Virus record (IMG/VR): IMGVR_UViG_3300002053_000019
Span: 1 to 64,000 of that record
Reading direction: 5' to 3' (one strand)
DNA length: 64,000 nt
Source: a virus
Position 1 is the stretch's first letter, and every line of letters begins with the position of its first letter. The notes beneath the pieces were generated by a model, which did no database searches, was not told where the DNA came from, and saw only the letters and a program-made list of their open reading frames with translations. Positions 60,322-64,000 of the stretch are shown in pieces. The position numbers and the translations under genes were made by a program.

Positions 60322-60817
60322 AAATAGAAAAATAAATATTGATATTGGCTGTGGCCCAAAACCTGTACAAGGGTTTTTTGGGATTGACATGCAGGAGGAT
60401 CTACATCCAGATATAGTTTGTAACCTTGAGAAAGAGAAGCTTCCTCTACCAGATAATTCTGTTGGAGCAGTTTATTCCTGCTATTTTCTGGAACATATAA
60501 ATAATGTGTTGGATATTATGGATGAGATTTGGAGAGTCACAGTTCCAGGAGCGTTAACAATTATTATAGTTCCACATTGGGCATGGGACGGACAGCATAA
60601 GGATCCCACACACAAAACGACATTTAGTGAAGACAGTTATAAATATTGGGATTCTAGAGATGTGTCAGTTCCACACTATGGGCATGTGTCTAAATTTGAT
60701 TTAGTCGATTTGAAGTTTAGGTTTGCTCCTTGGGCAACGGATGAGCATAAGGCTACATCTAAAATGTATAGAAATGTAATAGAAAATATGACTTTTATAT
60801 TAAGGACAGTAAAATGA
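60284..60817 (+). CDS. SAM-dependent methyltransferase 2
   Basis: 177 residues from the ATG at 60284, which has GGAG seven bases upstream inside the preceding gene; a longer frame from 60119 lacks an SD. Motif I INIDIGCGPK (18-27), FFGIDM, LEHINNVLDIMDEIWRVTVP. Distantly related to the 58949-59485 enzyme but with a longer C-terminal part. Acceptor unknown. Confidence 0.72.
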   Translation: MRLSDAVQKALNENRKINIDIGCGPKPVQGFFGIDMQEDLHPDIVCNLEKEKLPLPDNSVGAVYSCYFLEHINNVLDIMDEIWRVTVPGALTIIIVPHWAWDGQHKDPTHKTTFSEDSYKYWDSRDVSVPHYGHVSKFDLVDLKFRFAPWATDEHKATSKMYRNVIENMTFILRTVK

Positions 60818-63087
60818 AAATATTATGGTTCCCAATTGGGGATATCAATACGGCTAGTACTAGAATTATGTGTTATCTACCATCCGCTTGGTTAAACAAG
60901 AATGGAATACAATCAGATGTATTCTCTGGAATAGAAGATGCCAAAGAATATGATATATTGATTTTCCAGAAAGTATATGATAACTCATTCCAGGATTTAG
61001 CAAAAGAGATGAAAAGTTTAGGAAAGAAGATCATATATATTATTGATGATTTATACGAAGAAGGCTTTCCGATGGCCAAGATGGCCGATATCGTAGTTTG
61101 TGGATCTGATTATATAAAAGAGTGGATTCGCCCATTTACTAAGGCTGAACTCCATGTAATGGATGATGCATATGAAACTCCTAAAGATCTGTGTAAGAAG
61201 TCATACGATCCGAAAGATAGATTAAAGGTGACTTGGTTCGGAACGTTGTTACACTTTCCACAGGCGGAAGAGATGCGTCCAATCATCGAACAATTAGGAT
61301 TCAAATATGAGACCATTACAGCACATGCGCAAGCGACAAAGCGATGGAGTTTGGACACTATTTGGGATGACCTATTAAATACTGATGTTATAATCATTCC
61401 ATTCTTAGGTGAGCTGCCTCCATATGAATTAGCTAAAGGGAATAATCGACTCACCCAATCAATGGTTTTAGGCCTACCAGTGGTAACTTCCCCTATTCCG
61501 GCGTATCTGCCAATTATTAAACAGGGGAAAAACGGATTTATTTGTTATAATAATACTAAAGAAGATTTTGTCAACTATTTGACATTATTGAAAGATCACA
61601 CCTTACGTTCAAAAATAGGAGCACGAGCTAGGTTAGACGTAATAGAAGAATATTCCATTGATTCCATTGGGAAAAGATGGTTAAAGATTCTGAACAATGT
61701 AAAGCATATACCAACTAAGAAGAGTAAAGGTTCAGTACTTTTGTATTACCCTGAAGTATCATATATAAAAACTCCAGGGCTACACAGAGCACCATATTCT
61801 ACACTAAGTATAGCACAGCCATTAATAGATGAGGGGTATGAAGTAGATCTATTTGATGCAAGAGTGGACGATGTGCGCCTGTTAAATAATTATCTATCGA
61901 AAAAGCCCATCTTTATAGGAGTTAGCAGTCTAATTGGACAACAGCTAAGAGATGCTGGAAATTTTGCTAGGTACATAAAATCATTGAACTTACCTACTCC
62001 AATAGTTTGGGGAGGCTGGGCAGCGTCCTTGATTCCAGAGGATTTGATAAAAGAGTCATTTGTAGATATTGTGGCTAAAGGGCAGTTTGAGCATCGGATA
62101 AATAACCTAATAGAGGATATCCAATCTGGAGAAAAGTCTTGTCCTGGCGCACTGTGGAAGGCTGCAGATGGTAATTTGACGGATACTGGAGCCCCCTCTT
62201 TACCAGACAAGCTTAGCAAGGCTCCCGTAGAATTGCTAGATTTAGATAAGTATGGCCCTTATTGGGGGTTTTTGACTAGCCTAGGTTGCTATATGCGATG
62301 TAAATTCTGTAGTGGGGCATCTATCTGGAACAGGAAATACAGATGTAAGGACATAGATGATGTCATCCAAGAGTTAATATACGTCATTAAGACTAAAAAG
62401 CATGTGATACATTTAAATCTAGATGATGATGAATTCTTTTGGAATAAGAAGAGGGTCATAGAATTCTGTGAGAAATGGATAAATACTAAATTAAATCGTT
62501 TTCCTATATCTACGTTAGTTCACGTCCGAGCCGCTTTGACATATCCTAATGATTTGTACCATTTAATGCATAGAGCCGGAATTAGAGAGGTACTAATAGG
62601 GGCGGAAAGCGGAAGCCAGACAATCCTAGATAGGCTAGATAAACGACAAACTAAAGATCATGTTTTACAGTTCGTTGAAAAGATCACTCAATTTGGGATG
62701 ATTCCTGATTTATCTACTATGACTGGATTTCCTGATTCTGATGAGATAGGAGATTTTAAAGAAACTATCTTAATGTTGCAAGAAGCTTATCGGATTAATC
62801 CACATATGAAGTTCAAGTTGTTTTGGGTAAGGCCCTATCCAGGTGCCGGATTATTTGAAGACTTTAAGGCACAGGGTTATAGGATGCCACAAACATTTAA
62901 GGAATGGACTGAGTATACCTTACGCTACACCCCATCTTGGGTGAGTAGAGAATTATCGGATATGGTAAATTTCTTTTTAGCTAAATACTTACCAGAACAT
63001 GGATGGGTATTTACATGGGATAACTTTATTAATGAGTTTTGGAGATGTAGGGAACTAGATCAAATACCAATACAGAGAGGAATGTAA
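60814..63087 (+). CDS. glycosyltransferase fused to B12-binding/radical-SAM domain
   Basis: 757 residues. Residues 1-300 look like a GT-B glycosyltransferase (DRLKVTWFGTLLHFPQAEEM; LTQSMVLGLPVVTSPIPAYL). Residues 310-440 look like a cobalamin-binding Rossmann domain, and residues 470-700 are radical SAM with CYMRCKFC (Cys492, Cys496, Cys499) binding the 4Fe-4S cluster, then LNLDDDEFFW and GIREVLIGAESGSQTI. A separate-chain origin of the two parts is suggested by a Lys/Ser-rich linker near residue 305. B12-radical SAM enzymes catalyse methylation or rearrangement of unactivated carbons; here the product is unknown. Confidence 0.72.
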   Translation: MKILWFPIGDINTASTRIMCYLPSAWLNKNGIQSDVFSGIEDAKEYDILIFQKVYDNSFQDLAKEMKSLGKKIIYIIDDLYEEGFPMAKMADIVVCGSDYIKEWIRPFTKAELHVMDDAYETPKDLCKKSYDPKDRLKVTWFGTLLHFPQAEEMRPIIEQLGFKYETITAHAQATKRWSLDTIWDDLLNTDVIIIPFLGELPPYELAKGNNRLTQSMVLGLPVVTSPIPAYLPIIKQGKNGFICYNNTKEDFVNYLTLLKDHTLRSKIGARARLDVIEEYSIDSIGKRWLKILNNVKHIPTKKSKGSVLLYYPEVSYIKTPGLHRAPYSTLSIAQPLIDEGYEVDLFDARVDDVRLLNNYLSKKPIFIGVSSLIGQQLRDAGNFARYIKSLNLPTPIVWGGWAASLIPEDLIKESFVDIVAKGQFEHRINNLIEDIQSGEKSCPGALWKAADGNLTDTGAPSLPDKLSKAPVELLDLDKYGPYWGFLTSLGCYMRCKFCSGASIWNRKYRCKDIDDVIQELIYVIKTKKHVIHLNLDDDEFFWNKKRVIEFCEKWINTKLNRFPISTLVHVRAALTYPNDLYHLMHRAGIREVLIGAESGSQTILDRLDKRQTKDHVLQFVEKITQFGMIPDLSTMTGFPDSDEIGDFKETILMLQEAYRINPHMKFKLFWVRPYPGAGLFEDFKAQGYRMPQTFKEWTEYTLRYTPSWVSRELSDMVNFFLAKYLPEHGWVFTWDNFINEFWRCRELDQIPIQRGM

Positions 63088-63100
63088 GGAGGTGTTTTAA

Positions 63101-63619
63101 ATGGTAGTAAAAACTAATAGATTAAATATGCGCCCCCTCAAAGATGAGGACGTAGAACTGATCCGGCAATGGAGAAATAATCATAGAGATTCTTTCTTTG
63201 ATGCATCTGAGATTACTAAAGAGATGCAAAGAGCATGGTATCAAAGATATAAAGAAACCGATGGGAAAGATCAGATGTTTATTATGTGCCTGAAAGATGG
63301 TACTGCTATCGGACAGGTCGCTATCTACAATATCAATGTAGCGGATAGAAATGCTGATTTTGGAAGATTCCTTTTACTTGAAGAATATAGAGGGCATGGT
63401 TATGCTGAAGAATGTGTGAAAGGAATGATGGAATATTGTTTTGAAACCCTTCGGCTTTATAAGGTTAAGATCCAGGTACACTTGGATAATATAGACGCTA
63501 TTGCTATATATGCAAGATCTGGATTCAAAACTACTACAAGACCAATCCTTTATATGGAGAGGGTCAATCCTAATTATGATTGGAAGAAGCCTATAACAAT
63601 CGCAGGAGAGAAAGAATGA
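63101..63619 (+). CDS. GNAT acetyltransferase (RimJ/RimL-like)
   Basis: 172 residues. LNMRPLKDEDVELIRQWRNN at the start and NADFGRFLLLEEYRGHGYAE with the acetyl-CoA RGHG turn, then VQVHLDNIDAIAIYARSGFK, are typical of RimJ/RimL-type and sugar N-acetyltransferases of the PseH/FdtC kind. Directly before a sugar aminotransferase, so N-acetylation of an amino-sugar nucleotide is the most economical reading. AAGGAGGTGTT is the SD. Confidence 0.75.
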   Translation: MVVKTNRLNMRPLKDEDVELIRQWRNNHRDSFFDASEITKEMQRAWYQRYKETDGKDQMFIMCLKDGTAIGQVAIYNINVADRNADFGRFLLLEEYRGHGYAEECVKGMMEYCFETLRLYKVKIQVHLDNIDAIAIYARSGFKTTTRPILYMERVNPNYDWKKPITIAGEKE

Positions 63620-64000
63620 GACAAGTTACTTTATTCAAAAGCCTTATTTGTCCAGAAGCACATGAACGAGTTAAGAAAGTATTAGAAAGTGGGTGGATAG
63701 GACAAGGGCCTGTTGTTAAGGAATTTGAGGAGGCTTTCGCAGGATATATTGGGACCAAATACGCAGTAGCCACAAATTCTGGCACGGAAGCTCTGAGAAT
63801 AGCTGTACTTTCTATGGGCCTGAAGCCTGGAACTAAGGTATTAACCACTCCGAATACCTTCGTATCTACTAACCATGTCTTGTTGCAGAGTGGCCTAGAG
63901 CCTATATTCTGTGATATAGATCCTAGTAATGGTAATATTGATGTGGAATCTGTATACTATATGCTTAGAAATACTCCTGATATAAAAGGAATTATGATAG
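63616..64000 (+). CDS. DegT/DnrJ/EryC1/StrS aminotransferase, N-terminal part
   Basis: Runs off the right edge with 128 codons visible. Starts in an overlap with the GNAT stop (ATGA). MRQVTLFKSLICPEAHERVK, WIGQGPVVKEFEEAFAGYIG, VATNSGTEALRIA and KVLTTPNTFVSTNHVLL are the PLP-dependent sugar aminotransferase pattern; the catalytic Lys would lie beyond the window. These enzymes make amino-deoxy sugars on nucleotide carriers. Confidence 0.85.
   Translation, partial: MRQVTLFKSLICPEAHERVKKVLESGWIGQGPVVKEFEEAFAGYIGTKYAVATNSGTEALRIAVLSMGLKPGTKVLTTPNTFVSTNHVLLQSGLEPIFCDIDPSNGNIDVESVYYMLRNTPDIKGIMI

Overview
The window is a piece of a tailed-phage (Caudoviricetes) genome, AT-rich and densely packed, most likely from an environmental or metagenomic phage of a Gram-negative host. 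The phage assignment rests on a co-directional set of terminase small and large subunits, portal, scaffold-like protein, HK97-fold (SU10/DUF5309-like) major capsid protein, head-tail adaptor, tail/fibre proteins and very large internal virion proteins. No tail sheath or clear tape measure is visible, which suggests a podovirus-like particle. The Gram-negative host is inferred from an encoded PagL-like lipid A deacylase and from exported proteins. Layout: positions 1-11.3 kb are all on the minus strand and hold about 30 mostly tiny genes, each with a strong Shine-Dalgarno (SD) site. Recognisable among them are a DUF2828/TROVE-vWA protein, a PagL-like outer-membrane enzyme, a GIY-YIG nuclease-like protein, a GNAT acetyltransferase and many one-zinc-knuckle miniproteins. 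This arm also carries a gene-free, heavily structured stretch of about 1 kb (8.03-9.06 kb) that ends in a rho-independent terminator, a candidate giant phage ncRNA of the GOLLD/ROOL type. It further carries a complete type II hammerhead self-cleaving ribozyme at 9.85-9.98 kb. A strand-switch region with inverted repeats (11.24-11.82 kb) separates this arm from the rightward arm. The rightward arm (11.8-64 kb) starts with small accessory genes (11.8-17.6 kb: Cys-rich proteins, a GNAT protein, a YkgJ-like protein, an M14 zinc carboxypeptidase and a LuxR-type HTH protein). Next comes the virion module (17.6-55.6 kb): TerS, two lectin-like proteins, TerL, beta-rich structural proteins, portal, scaffold, capsid, a catalytically dead LAGLIDADG-like protein, the adaptor, three fibre-type proteins sharing an N-terminal module and a tubular tail protein. 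It continues with a row of internal/ejection proteins including one of 2332 aa, a PurD-like protein, two HExxH proteins, a holin-like protein and a probable capsid decoration protein. From 55.7 kb to the right edge lies a glycan island: several glycosyltransferases, two SAM methyltransferases, a glycosyltransferase fused to a B12-binding/radical-SAM module, a GNAT N-acetyltransferase and a truncated DegT/DnrJ sugar aminotransferase. How it may fit together (inference): the glycan island and the PagL-like enzyme both point at the bacterial envelope or at virion glycosylation, so the phage may remodel surface glycans and lipid A. The minus arm looks like an early/host-takeover arm with unusual RNA biology (large ncRNA, hammerhead ribozyme, Ro60-like protein). 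A roughly 28-nt sequence repeated almost exactly on the plus strand upstream of both the rightward arm (11.63 kb) and the envelope/glycan block (54.79 kb) is a candidate phage promoter or other regulatory element.
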